From: Solenopsis invicta
Lineage: Eukaryota > Arthropoda > Insecta > Hymenoptera > Formicidae
Direction of reading: 5' to 3'
Assembly: GCF_016802725.1 (NCBI RefSeq)
Contig: NC_052679.1
Span: 24,981,561 to 25,045,560 of the forward strand
Length of the DNA stretch: 64,000 bases
Below the pieces are notes generated by a model. It worked only from the letters and a program-made list of their open reading frames with translations, was not told the DNA's origin and made no database searches. A program made the translations under genes and the position numbers. Each line of letters starts with the position of its first letter. The first letter of the stretch is position 1. Shown piece after piece: positions 25,967 through 40,400 of this stretch.

Positions 25967-28900
25967 TCCTCTTGCTCTTGTATCTCATCCCCCGTGTTCA
26001 GAGTGACCGTTTCAGACATTCTCTCGTTCGCATCCCCATTAATTAATTCGCTAGATTTTCACGAGAGAGATACGCGATTCATTATTTCTGCTGGAATTAA
26101 GGCAGTTAATTAAATTTCATCCTAATTAGGTGACAGGGCTAATTATGTACTTTAAATTATACGGTTGAATTATATTGAGCTGCATCTAATCCTCGATTGT
26201 TACAAAAAACAATTTTTTTTTTAAGAGGGATATGAGAAAGCAATAAAATTGTAAAATATTGTTCAGTTGTTTAAGAATAGAGTACTTAATATTAATCATA
26301 ACATTGTTGCAGAATGTGTTGCAAGATTATATCGTAAATTTGCAATCTGATTCTTAAAGATGCAGGATTCTGACATATAAATATGAATTTAATATAAAAG
26401 TAACAATATTAAATTTAAGACCTGATTGTAATCGATAAATCTTCGAGTATATCTTTCACCATTTTTCAATGATGCATTTGTTTAGAATCTGTGTTATATC
26501 CTAATACACACATAATTCTATGATTATTTAAAGTCAAACCATGCGTATCATGTAATACGCTGAATTAAGAATTAATTTAGAAACTTTATTTTAGATTTTA
26601 AAATTACTATATTGTGACAATCCGTAGATGTGTAAGTATATATAACTCGGCTTCGATTGTGATAAAGTCGGTCAAATGCATCTCGTTGCGCGGAAATAGA
26701 CTGGAGTTCAGTCGTTATATATTCGAATCTTTAATTTACGAAAACTCGAGATAAGAAAAGCCGGAAACAAAATGAAATGCTTGTTGTCGCTGCTTCGAAA
26801 GTAGGTGAGCTCATGCACCATTATAAATTTCAAGAACTACATAGTACGTATCTCTGTAATATATTGGATCGAATCGTAAGGTCGAACTTTGTCGTTTGCA
26901 AGCATGAAAGTTGTTCCGCGCTGTAACTTCGCCGGGAGATTCGCCCGTTGCTCTTGTTTCCGAACCGAGAAATCTTTCGTGTACTCAACGTTTTACTTCC
27001 GAAGGACTTGGCGCAATATTTGCATAGCGTTACGTAATGCGGCATTCGGCAGGTGAATCTATAAACGAGTGCAATCATTTCCTTTCCGCGTCACATTTTA
27101 AAAATATTTTCAATATAATGAGCAAACTGTTGTGGATTTTTCATTAAATTTAACTTTATTCAAATTTGGGCAAAAGCATCAATGTTTAAGCTTCATAGTA
27201 TATTTGTATATTTTAAAAATAACACACGTTAAACTCGAGAGAATGATTTTTATTACTAATTTAGTTCATTAAGTTCAAATATATCGCAATCAGTGCTCTC
27301 GCTTTAGCATGATACTTATCACTTGATTTGCCTGCGCTAAATCAAGTGTCGGTGATAAATTAAATATAGAAAACTATGTTTTGAATAATTAAATTTATAG
27401 TAGAAAATAGTGAAAGTTTTAATAAGATTAAATAAGGTATATAAGAGATATTTATATAAAGTTTAAAAGCCAACTCATAAAAGTTAACTCACGAGTTTAT
27501 TGTTATGTGCCATTAACGTCATAATATCTTTGAAAATATAAAAATGAAAACTTCTCTGTATCAAATCTAGAGTTCTCTAACAGAATTCTTTACAGAAAAA
27601 TGTATTAAGAAATATAGAACAACAACAGAGATAGATTTCCAATTATTTCAAAATTTTTAATTGAAATAAAATTCTAAAATTCCCAAATACTAAAAGAATA
27701 ATAGAAAACTAACTTTTTAAATTTGTTAAACAATCTTGGAAACGGTCGGTCCAAGGTACACGATGCGTATCTCGCTCGTGCAATTACAAGTTAAAAATTT
27801 CAGATCGACCACGCGAACTTTTTAGGAAAGTTACCGAATTCGTATTCGACATTTCACTTGCGTATTCCGGCGCTCGTTCCCATCGAAAGTTTTCCGGAGT
27901 ATCCATGTCAGTTAGACATTCTTGTCGATGTCGTTTGTGTCGTTCGCGTCGTTCTCGCGCGCGATCAACTATCGAATGCTGCAAGGGTCGAGAAGCGAAC
28001 CCGGTCGCGCCACCCGGAATCCGCGTTACGTTCGAACGGATTCCGCTTTCGGTGGGATATACCCAGAGTCGATCGGCGTTTCCGAGAGTCGGCCTGACTC
28101 TCCGGTCGGAAACGTTCTGGTCCATTACCGCCGTAGCGAAATTGAATTTCCTCGGAATGGCGGCGTGGCTTGACGCCGCGCGCAAGCTCGGATTAAATCG
28201 TTGCGGCCACCGAGCAAACCGCAGCTACTAATGAAGCGTACCGCGTTGAATTTAAAAGATTCCTCCTTGCTTCCCCCCTTCTTTATCGCGTTGCGCGAGG
28301 TCGGGGACCATGAGGATTCCGCATCCTCGCGCGAAATTGCAGTCAGCCGAGACTCCCCTCCTTCTCCCCCCCCCCTCCCCCGCCTCTTCTTTCCTCCTTC
28401 ACTATACTGTGTCTTAAAGGGAGAGGTTGAGAGCAGCATAGCTTGCGGAGGTTGATGGTGAGTGCGTCGAAAGAGCGCAAGGGTGCAACGGATGTACCTG
28501 TACATACGGCCTCTTTCTCTCACTTACTTGGGAGGGGTCGCCTAACGAGCTCTCCGACCACCGGAGTGCTTTGCAGTTGTTCACCTATTTAAATAAGAAC
28601 CGCCGATGGTAATGAGAATGCAAATGGCGCGACACGCCCTACGCGAGCTTCGTCTCACACGCCATGGAATAATAAAAAGGTGAGCGTCGCCGTGGCATCG
28701 AGGCGATGTACTTGTGTGTACCGCGAGCTTTTCAACCTCTGGAGATCCGCACGGGAGGCAATGGGGCTGGGAAGACGGTAGTGCCATGAGCGCTAATTTC
28801 TCTTCTTCGCGCTATACACACAAATCTAGGATTAAAGCATCGAGATTGAGATCGATCGAGAGGTGTAGATATATACGTGCAGCGTGTCGAATGAAATTAC

Positions 28901-31069
28901 AAAGCTGCGCGTTGTAAGTCGCTGCACGGTTTACGATTCCGATCGTAACTGAAAACAATATTGTGCCGCATGTTCGATAAACGCATCGAACTTTACGATC
29001 TCAGCTTCTCGTGAAGGACACTCTCTGTCGTTGGTTAAGAAATAAGCAAGGAAACGTTTATTTGTAGATAGAACTGGATTTACGGTTGAGTTTGTCGCAA
29101 ATGCAACGTAAAAGTCTTAAAACGGAATCATAGGAAGCAGCAAATTTCGCAAAATGACTTACGCATTTATGATAGGTATTAACTAAGAACGAGCTTCGAT
29201 CATTTACGATAAGGTGGATTTTACGACTTTGATTCTTTCTCCCCGAGATTGAGATCGTTGTTCCCTTCGTTTGGTGCGTTATTCTATTAACTATTGTTTC
29301 TCCTTGAAATTTTTGTTAAATTGCTTTTTTTTATAATGTCAGACTCTATTTCCTTCTTCTTATAAAGAAAAGAATTTCGATGACAACTACTCGATGAAGC
29401 CTGCTCGGTTATATAAAATATCTTTAATCTGCTTGTTTCTTAGTCTTCGTTGAGGATACATTATCATATGTTACAATATTTTCAAAATTATGAAAAGATT
29501 ACAAATTGTTCTGTATTACATTTAAAAGTACAAAAAAATTTAGTAGTGATTTTCTAAGCTGAATCAAACACTATTTTAATAAGAAGTAGAAACGTGTTCT
29601 AATAGAAATGTAATTAAAAAATAACGACAAAATTTGTTTATTTATTTATCGAACTAAGCTCAGAATCGCAATACAACTATACATAAATCAATTTAAATAT
29701 TTTAAGTACTTATATAAAAAATTAAAACTTTTTCAACTATTTTTAAAATAATTAAATTTTCAATAACACAAGATAAATAAACTAAAAAATATATTATTAA
29801 ATAAAAATATAACGTTATTCACAACTTTTATAAATATAGTTCATTTAAAGTATAAATATTAATATATTTTATTTTTAATTTACTTTGCCGGGATTGTACA
29901 TTTGATACATATACACACATACACATCAGACATTACATGAATGTTTCGAAACGCGTGATCACAATTTTGTTGTTCAGCGAGAATTATCTTATCCGATAAT
30001 GGCAACGTGGAAATAAACTCAACGGTGGTTGAAAACGAGAAGTGATATACACCGGCGCGGCGACGCGGCGACGAAGCGCGGGGAGTCTTGCTTTATGAGT
30101 TCTAGGGCCATCGTTGAAGTAACGGTCGTTGAGATCGTTTAATAACTTGTACTTCACCGAGTGAGTTCTGTTTCTCTCCCGACATCGAGGCAATATCGCG
30201 TAATTTCTGCGCTTGGAAATAAAACGCTTCTCTTCGAGTTTACCGTTGTTTTAATCGCGCCTCTGTATCAGACACGCCTTCGTAATCCGCGTGATGGTAA
30301 ATCCCTCCAAAACGACCAATCTAATTTATCGATCGATCATTAAAAATTGAGCCGCCAACATACGCGACTCGCGGGAGCGAGACCTACGCCGACCTACTTA
30401 CGTGCTTCACATAAACTCGCATTTTATCCCGAGAGCGCGTTACGAATTGCTGTAGCGCGAAGCGCGAGTACTGCCGAAAATATCCGGCAAGTTTTATCGA
30501 GCGGTCTTAGCGGCAGAGCCGCGCGCGCGCTCTCTCTCTCCTAAATGCGCAATGTCTTAACGTCGCAATCGATTCTCGTTTCCAGGATGATCCTTTTATA
30601 AACTGCTTTCGAAGAAACTAGAAAATGCCGATTTTAATTGTCTCGTGCTAAGACGAAAACTTTGCTCCAACATCACGTGCCTTTGGCTCTGTCACTCTTC
30701 TCTGGAGCGTTCCACTTGAGACTTCTCGGTCTCCGCGTAATGTTGCAAAGCAGAAAGACACAATCTCCTTCGGCATTTCTGCCAATAAAAAAATGTACTT
30801 TACTCGAGTTAGAGAATCTGGTGTATCCTATCGTGAGATGAAGAGTCAATCTGCGTAAAAATTATATCGAATCGAATGTACGTCGTATCTGTATTATTAC
30901 ATAGCTTTAAGCTTACGCAATGAAAGAAAGTTTTCCATTGCTTCTATTATGATCAATGCAAATCTTATCTCTGCTAACATATTTGCTTGGTACAATTGCC
31001 CTTATCTTTGCAGCAATAAGATTGCGATGCAAAAATGATTTACTTCTTGTTTTCTTGCAACAATACGTA

Positions 31070-31300
31070 CAGGGGGAAAAACGATGGTGTCATTAACAGC
31101 ATCTGGTCAACAGCACTCCAATTAAAAATAATCTTATTAGTTTAAAAAAATAGTATTAATAAAACAATATTTGAACAAAAGCATGATATATTTGTTTTAT
31201 TAACATTATCATTAACGAGACTATTTTCAATTTTATTTTCAATTTTAAAAAATGCTATGTTGGCTAATACTGTTAATATAACATTACTTCTTTTTCGGTG
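31070..31300. mobile_element. MITE, 231 bp, TA-flanked
   Basis: The ends are CAGGGGGAAAAACGATGG and the reverse complement of CACCGAAAAAGAAGTAATG, with further paired similarity (TTAACAG, CAACA) over about 45 bp. TA dinucleotides flank both sides (31068-31069, 31301-31302), as in Tc1/mariner-type elements. There is no coding capacity. Confidence 0.55.
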
Positions 31301-34300
31301 TATAACAGCAAAACCAGCTATCGATTTTTATTATTATTAGCTCCGAGATATTTGGGCATATGAGCTCACGGTTAGAAACGAATCGTAGCTTTGCCTTGGA
31401 AAGCGCTACTGTTGATTTAACTCCTTCAGCCGCGAATATGGGTCAGAGAAATTCATTACGCATATATGCGAAACGATAATTCTCTTTTTCAATCAAATGA
31501 ATGTATGTATTGCATTTCAAAGTTGCACTTTCCGTTAAACCGCGTTCCGCAATTAAGAGATCCACCGTGAGAATGCCCGACATGAGGTAATTTATTTCGA
31601 GTGAAAAATATAGACGACGTCGAGAATAATCCATCACGAGGAATTCGTGGCCAAGTAAGAAAGTTCTGGTCCTCGCGCGTAGATGATAGATCCACCGTTT
31701 GCTATCGATCGTCATATTTTGCCTCGCGGAGGAAGAAATTCCTACAGCCAATTTAAATGCCTCGAATCCATCGTAATATGCTCGCAAAGTGGCTTTGCAA
31801 CCGGAACAATTGGTTCGCGTCGAAATATCGCGAAATTCGAAAATCGGCAAATTTCCTCGAGTCCGGTCACGGACACGGTAGATTGACCTCTCTAGCGGCG
31901 AAACAAAGGCGGGGAGGGCGTTAAATCGCGACACGTCGTAATCCGTTACGGGCTACTGGCTTTAAGGCGTGCAAACCTGCTTAGAGTACAAAGCAGCGAG
32001 TATAAAATATATCGCCGGCTGAACTTTTTCCCTTGCGTTGCCTCGCGCGTAAGACGGCATGCCGCGGCCGCCGCGACGCGTGAGAGCGGGGAAGGTTGGA
32101 TGCGTCCTCAAAGGAAATTTAACCCCGTTGATCCAGCAAAAAAGTTCTCGGCGGCGCAATTAGTACGTGGCGCGTGAAACAGCTCTGGGAGCATCCGGAC
32201 TGCGGATAAGATTTCATTAGCCGTACTTAGTGGTTTTAAGGGTTAATTACCATAGGGATTAAAGAGGAATCTTTTCTTATACGAGGGCTTGTGCAAACCG
32301 AGTGTTTCGGATACACGGGAATACAAAAGGATTTTTTGTTATGCGAATATTATGTATATTGCGAAGCTTTCTTCAATCTTTATCAATATTTAAATGTGCG
32401 AAATTTTTATTTATTTTTAGATTCTCTCGGGTAACGTATGAATTTTAATTACGTTTTATTATTATGTTTTACATCATACCATTCTTTTCTTCTTGTAAAA
32501 TTTGCAAGCACAAGGAAGTGAACGTTTGGCTGGAGAGTGGTAAGGTGCGATGTTTTCACACGTTTTTTTTTCTGCGTAACTGAAGCTAAAAATGCTAATG
32601 TAAAAAAAGAGTGTAAACTTACATCTCTGGCTTCGGCAAAACGCAAACAGGAAAATTTAAATCAGAACGTTTTACGTCACGTGCCTTTCCTTGAGTATGT
32701 ACGTCATGCAACGTCGTGTCGGCTTCGCGAAATAGTCCGCGAGGAATACGTAAATAGCACTTTCGAGATTTATATTCATGAAATAAAGTAATAGTTTTAA
32801 ATATAGGGCACAGGCACTAAATCATTGCACACGACGGACACAATGCACAAAAATGGAGAGAAATTTTTCAAGTGCATTTCTTACATTTATAAACTCGACT
32901 GAACATTCCGTATATTTGTACAAAAGTAACTTTTGATTCATCTGAAATACAAAATACATTATCTAAATACATTATCATTTGAGCATATATATTTACTATA
33001 AATTTTTTATTAGGTGAAAAATTTATAGAAATTATTTTCACGATCTAATGTGTAAATACAGTTAATTTTAAACTAGTCGTACTTTACTTCTAATACAAAT
33101 ATTAATGCTATTAAATTTTAAAATGTAATTTTTATATTATTCGAGTACTTTTATGAAATAATTTTAGAATTGTACGAAAGAAAATAATATTTTGCAACAT
33201 CGCGCCCAACTAAAATAAATTGCGGAACATTCTTTCGTGTTGCTTATGTACAAGAATTACATCTTTATTTTTACATCAAAGTAACGGATGAGTCTATGTC
33301 CGAGCAAGACAAACGAGTATATGCTGAAAACAAAAGAACACGAGATATCTCGTCTATAAATGTTCAACATATATTTTAAGAAAGAGTATCTCTCGAAGCT
33401 TAAGTACCTGAAGCATGAAATTTGAAATGCCATACGGATATTTACGACAGTATTAAGTTTTAATTTAAATATTGTTTCGCAATTTTCAATAAATTCTGAT
33501 AAATATATTTATTACATTATACATTATACAGATTTTCAATATTTGTGTATTTATGATCTCTTTGCATCTGGCAATGACATTGATAACAGTGGTACGGTAA
33601 CTGTAACGTGTATTGATTTCCGTTTCGGTGTATTAAAAATCGAATTGACATCGAGATATATTTTTAACTGTGAACACATAAAGATACGTCGTTTTTCAAC
33701 AAAGTATTTTTTTTTATGTTTGTAGTCACAAAATTTTATAAGAAAGAAATCACATAGCTTATAATTTAAACACATAAGAAATAAATTATGTAAGTTGTAA
33801 ATATATAAAACGTATTAGATTACGTTAGAGTTTTCAAAATATATCGTTGTATGAAGTTTACAGTAGATAAATAAACACTTTTTAAATATCGCGAGATAGA
33901 ACCTATAAGAGATAACAATGTCCGATTATCGTATGATTATGGAAAAGAAAAATCTCTGTATCTCGTCATACTACGCCGTCATACTATCCCCACTCATAAA
34001 AGCTCGACATTATGGATAATGAAGATATGAAGGTGTTTATCTGGCTGTGCTATATGCTACATCGTTACGCTACATAGGATGCTCGCGTGCATTTAATCGA
34101 TATGCAGAGAGTGCAGTCAAAATTATTATACAGTCGTGAAAAAAAGGCTGGTTTTTCGCGGAAAAATAAGTCGAAAACGCAAAATAAATTCTTTTTGTTT
34201 TTATTTACAAGAAAAATGAATAAAAATTTGGAAACCGAGCGAGAGAATTCGTTCCTTTCCCGGCTGTATCACGATATCAAACGTATTTTGTGCATTATTA

Positions 34301-37300
34301 TTCAGGAACATGAATTCATTCTAATATATTCGCATAATAATTACATGGACAATATGCAATTCTATGTGGCGTCCCTACTTTAATCGTGGCTAAGCTGCAT
34401 TAATAACATTAAATCCTTTTAATAATGGGACATTTATTATGACTTTTCCATCACGATATATCGCAATGATACTACCATATTGAATATTAATTATCACATC
34501 ACATAATTATTACTTATTTATAACTGCATACATATTTCGGCCAATAATATAATGGCATATGTAATATCACATCAATATTAATATATATTCGCGCAGATTA
34601 AAATTCGCTATTTCTAAACTTCATTTTCTGGCGCAGTGCATCGTTTGCAGGGCGGTACATTAAACAAGTTAAACATATGCAGATACGACGTGGCTGACTT
34701 CCTGAATTGCAGCAGCATCATTTCACCTCATATTCGTCAGGCGCAGTAATTAAATGTGTAATCAAACGCGGTCATCTTCGAGATTATCTGCATGCTTAAT
34801 GGCGCGTATTTTCCCCATGCGCAGGAAATGAAAACGCCGTCCGTTGGCCGAGAAAAGTTGGACCGGACAGGTTAAATCGAGGACACCCTCGCGCGTGCCA
34901 CGTATAATTCTAAGCGCCTCGAGTGAACTCTTATTGCGCGCTGGACTTTCGTATTTATCCCCAGATGAACGTCATTCAAAGAGTAAACTTGACTTACGGA
35001 AGCAGATCTGATTTGCCTGGTGCGATTCCCGCGATTCCGGTTTGGGGTTGGAGCACGAAACCCACGCGGGGACACGATTCAATCTGCTTGTAAAAGCAGA
35101 AACGCCACCACTCCTCTTTCGTAAATCCGAGTTGCGAAATCTCCACGGATTACATGCACTCCGCTGTTATTTTACAACACGGCGCGACGAAAGGATATTT
35201 TTTTTCTCCGAGTTCGCGAACGACGAATCTTTCTCGCCCTCGTCGCGTTTCGACGATAGATTTCAAGCTGTCGAACGCAGATATTTTTCTCGCTAATCGT
35301 TCGACGTTAACGGTGAACGGGATAAAATGGCAACGGTGATCGCCTTTGCTAAAACGCGGGACACGTAGCGCGCATATAAAGTTGTCACAATGATAATAAC
35401 GCGTCGACGTGTTCGCCTCTGTAAACGGCGCGACGGGAAGCTCGCGCGAAATGGCTCGGGGACATTATGCTAAGACGCGTTAATATGGAAACAAACGCGA
35501 GAACCCCGTGCCGCGCTCGCGACGTGCCGTCAAGTCGAGATGTTTCGGAACTTTTGCCTTTGTGTCGGGGAGAGTTAGCTTTGGCGCGGAAAAAGGAGCG
35601 GCTTTTCGCGAACGGCTGCGCTAAAAGTCCGTGATATAACGCGTTCTCTTTTGGGATCAGAAAGAGAATGAGCTCTTTTACGTAGGAATGGGAATTACAT
35701 ATATCTCTTTCATTTTTATACATTGCGCACAGACATTGGCATACCGAAGCTAAGGATTCTCTATATAAATATCTTTCTTGTTAAAACTATGCAAAAAATT
35801 CGTATATAAACGTACGCGCGGAAAAGTTTTTCTTAGTTTCTTTCTCCGTTCTCAAATATTTTTATAAGAAACCAACATTGAGCGCAGCTGTATGCAACTG
35901 CTCATCTTCCCACGCAGCAATAATTTTCATGAAGAAGACTAAATTATAAAGATTTTATTAAAAGTCGTAACGCGTTTGTTTCAGTAAATTATGTGACTTT
36001 TCTTATTAATCTTATCGTTTTTTATTTATTATCATTTTTAATTACACTATAGCGCGAATAATCAGCTTTCAGAAGCTCATTTTGCTATCTTTGATTTTTA
36101 TTCTCAAATTCTTATAATTTTCGTTCTACTTTTAATTGTTTAATTTTCAACACGATCTGCGTACTTTGGCCGAGTCTATGAGCGTTATCTCGACAATTTA
36201 TAATAGGAGCGAAAGTTCAAAGTTAAGAATCACCTTACTTTTTTTTCTCTCTTTTATTCATTTGCTTATACACAGGAAGTGATTCGATAATTCCACTGCT
36301 TCGTCGTTAGTGTAGAAATTACGATGTCTAGGAAACTTTATAATCCAATTGGAAAGTTTTACGCTGATGTAATAACCGCGCTTCAGTAACGAAAAAAAGA
36401 GCGGGCACTTTTCACAAGAGCTCGAACGACGCCGATAACTCTACACCGGTAGTTTTTTATCTTGGAGAAAAGTTCATCACAAGTAGTAGCGGTTGTCACG
36501 ATCGTAATGCGATATTCGACGAAGATTACTCCTGAAATAAATTCAAATTATTTATATACACGATGGATTCAAATTACTCGTTTGTGTAAATTTATTAACT
36601 GCGCCCGTGGAAAATTTCATACATTAACTCACTGCATTACGCATTATTTGCACATTATAATCTTCGAATTCTCTCGGGTACGCGTTAATCAGAAATTAAT
36701 TAATCAGAAATTATCTATTAAATGAAGAAGGAATTGGTTTGGAATTGTTATTTGTTATTCGCTTTATTATTTGTTTGTACGCGATTTCGTCGCTGAATAT
36801 ATCCCGCGTTCCTCCTTGTGGTAGGGATATAATTACAATATTTTCTCTCAAACACTACTGTGCGCAATAACATTTTGTAAAAATATTTAATTGACCAATT
36901 AATTTAATCTAATGATTAAATAGAGGGATTACTAATTTATAGTATTATTATATTACAAATTAAATTGCGTTTCCTATTATATTCATGTGTGAACGATACT
37001 TTGAGCGGGCCTTCCGTTTCCTTGTCGCAGAGATGAGATGAGGCACGATAACGTCGCTCAGAAAATTCGCTGAAGAAAAGCGGTAATTTACAGCGTTTTA
37101 CGCCGTCCGAGATGATGGAACCTCGATGAAAACACGTTATCGCGAGAGAAATCGGGCGGTTCTTCGCGACAGGGTTTACGGCGTGCGCATGTTAAAGCGA
37201 CGGCGGCTGCATGCATGGTTCATTGGATTCTTCTGACTCTTGTTCCGAGTTGGGGTTAAAGGCCAGCCACTTGGTCCGTAGTTACCATAGGACTCTCAGC

Positions 37301-37382
37301 CTTGAGCTAGTGCTTTTCTGAAAGAATTTCCGACGGGCTTGACGCGGGATGGTTATATGACGGCTTACCGTCGTAATAACCA

Positions 37383-37403
37383 CCCCCCCCCCCCGGGGGG
37401 GGG
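37383..37403. repeat. C12G9 palindromic homopolymer hairpin
   Basis: Twelve C run directly into nine G, a self-complementary block; assembly errors are also possible here. Confidence 0.85.
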
Positions 37404-40400
37404 AGTTAGGGGGATGGGCAGAACTAACCGGAGAACAGCCGACGGCGAGCGGTCCGGATCTGCGCATTTATCGTAGATCCTAAATCTAAAATGGAAACGA
37501 ATTCTCGCGACAACTGGAGAGCCCCTCTTCTTTTTTTATTTCTCGTCAATATCGTCCGCCGCGGCGCGTGGAGTACAAGTCGAGTGAGGTCCGTGTTTTG
37601 AATTGGTCGAAGTGCTCGTCCGTCTCTCTCTCTCTCTCATTCTCTCTAGTGCAAACAAACGAATCCGCATGCGGGCGGACGAAAAAGAAAAAAAAAAGGA
37701 TGATCGAACTTCAACTCAATTTGCCGCCGTTCAGAAGCGAGACTGGATTTTCATTTTCGTTGCGACCCTTTCGATGTAGGTATCTGTTAAATGGCAGGAC
37801 AGGGATTAATTACTTTCCCCTTTGCTGGCGTGCTCTTGACGCCTCGTCGAAGTGAAAATCTACGTTGGTTGTCTATTTCGCTACTTCGGCTTTATTTTTC
37901 AGCTTGTAGTTTTTACATCTGATGAATTCTTCTTCAAAAATAAAACATATTTTCACAGAGAGAGTATGTGAAATCCAGTTATAAATAAAAACGTTGTACG
38001 CACGAAAATTAAAATTTGATACATGACGTCTGTTCTCTGTTTATTATCAAAATTGCTGATTTCATAGAAAATATGTGATATTTGTTAGTATTTAAATCTA
38101 ATTTTAAATTTTAAATTGGTAACTTTATAATTTATTATTATTTGCAACATATATTGTATTTATATTATAAAAATGATATTTTTCTCTCATAAATCATTTC
38201 ATCCATAATGTTTTATATTAGCAAATCTTGATAATATATCACGGATAGAATTGGCTTGTATTTCAGGCAACATCGTAGATATATAGCCGATTAACTTGTT
38301 AACGATGTACGCGCGCACATTTCTTGCTGGTGAAAGCGTTCGAGAACGTTGCCGGTATTAATTTCCATCGGTAACGCAATACGTGTAATTTAGGTGGCTG
38401 ATGGCTCTCCTAATGGTTAAATAAGATTAATCCTAGCGTTTAGCTTTAATTCGTTTGTTTTTACTCTTGATCGTGGCAAACTCACAGTAATGCGTAAGAG
38501 TAATGCTCTGGTTAAAATTTATGGTAACAACATTCACCGGCATCGACTTTACCGCGAAGCGGATTGGAAGGAAAAGGACCCATTTTCAAGTTTTAAATAA
38601 TTTCGCTTTTAACGGGCTTCAAGAAACTATCTACCACGTTCTCTGATCAATTTTTCAACTTGCGGACTCCACCATTAGAGCGGCGATCAAAGACAAAATA
38701 AGAACGATTTTTTTTTTTCAAATTGTCTCTTTGATGTTTAAGAGATCTCATTTTAATTTTACTTGCCTCGGGCTTCGATACGATACGTATGCACCTCGAG
38801 ATCGCATATTAGTACCTATCTTTATTTAAATCGCAAATTTTGCGATGTTCTCGTGGTAATCTATCCCTACTCACGTAATGATGATATGATCCATAGTTAA
38901 TCGCGGAACATATCATGCGCCATTGCATCGCTCGTATTTCACGCCCGCTACCAGGCAATGTCAGAAACATTACAAGAACGTAAGAGGCAGCCTCGGCGGT
39001 ATTTTAGCCTCTTTGGGAATTGGAAATTCGTGTATATCGGAATTGGATTTTTTTCCCTCGCGCCGTAACTCAGTCGAGGTTTCTAATTTCAAACGGGGAA
39101 GCAGATTGGTTAATCCCCTGGGGTACAGGTGTATACTTGGCGTTATTATTTATTTGGTACGCAGCGCAGCTTTCTTGGCCGATAAAACGGCTGGAGAAAA
39201 TATGTGGAACACCGGTGCGCGGATCGAATAAGCGTGAACAAGCGAATAAATAGAACGACGCGACCGCCTGAGAATTTACGGCTTTGTTCTTAAAGAATTT
39301 ATGTTCTATATTAACACCACCACCCCAATGAACTGTGAAAACTTTATATAACAGAACTTTGAATACATACAGGAAAAGAACAGTTTTGTTAAAGTGTCTA
39401 AAAGTTTAGTTAGATACGGAACAATAATTTTGTTAGGTCGTTAAACTAATTATATAGGATGCTCAAGATTGCTAAAATTGTAAAACTTTTGCATTGCTCA
39501 GTATGCTTGAAATGTCTTTATTTTGATAGTCCGACAAAAGTTTCAGATTTATCCAGTCGAATTTTTAGATATTTTAGTAAAATAATTCTTTTCGTGTATA
39601 TATTTTTGAACAATGTGCATATATCTAAAATCAATTTCAAAATATCAGTTTTAACTTTTCTATCCTTCTCTCGCCTTTTTCTAAAAACACATAAAAAAAT
39701 ACGAATTAAGTTTTACTTACAATATAATAAGCTAATAAAATAAAACGAGGATTAGTTAGGTGTTGAGTTGAAAGATGTTCTCCGCTAAAATTTGACGCTA
39801 TTCATTAGTGGATTATTTGAGTAGAAAGATATGGGGAGTACTCAGTAAATTGACCCGTTTAGAAGCATGATACCCCACTGCATCCGATAGTTCGAATTAC
39901 GGATGGACTGGTTGATAGGACGTACCAGGGCATTCATCAGCCTTACGATGTCTGGAACGCCGTTCGCCTTCTCGTCACGTAAGCTCCGATACAGGGGCGA
40001 AATAAGTTATCGCTTGACGCAAACGCTCGTACGGCGCGGCGTAAGTGGCGGCGGCGGTAAAAACAACAATCCGCTATCAATGCCATATGTTTCCGCGGAA
40101 AATGCAAATTTTGCTACGCGCGCACGACGTCGCGGAGATACGCATGCGACGCGACGCGATGGTAAAGAGCGCACCCGTAGCCGCGCCGTAGGCTTTGATT
40201 TATATGCGAGCCACGGGAGCACCGTGAGCTCTATGATTTATACGAGCCGCGACGCTGGAAAGTGGTGAAGTCGGGGAAATTGTGGGGAAGAACGCGCTTT
40301 TCTCCCGACGGGACGCGGTCCGGCGGCGGGTCGATTAATTAATTAATTCAGGCGGAAGAGCGCGCGCTCATGACGTCGACAGGGAGACATCGTGTACTTA

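Larger units (their letters stand above)
24570..31069. other. 5' flank of atk and gene-free DNA
   Basis: CpG-rich blocks at about 25250-26040, 27760-29020 and 29990-30560 are separated by AT-rich DNA. The atk promoter or upstream non-coding exons probably lie here, and the CpG-rich blocks are the natural candidates, but no core promoter can be picked by eye. No open frame resembles a known protein. Confidence 0.45.

Noticed and set aside
31443..31934. 163-codon minus-strand frame
   Set aside because: No recognisable motif and no signal of exon structure; the length is expected by chance in CpG-rich DNA.
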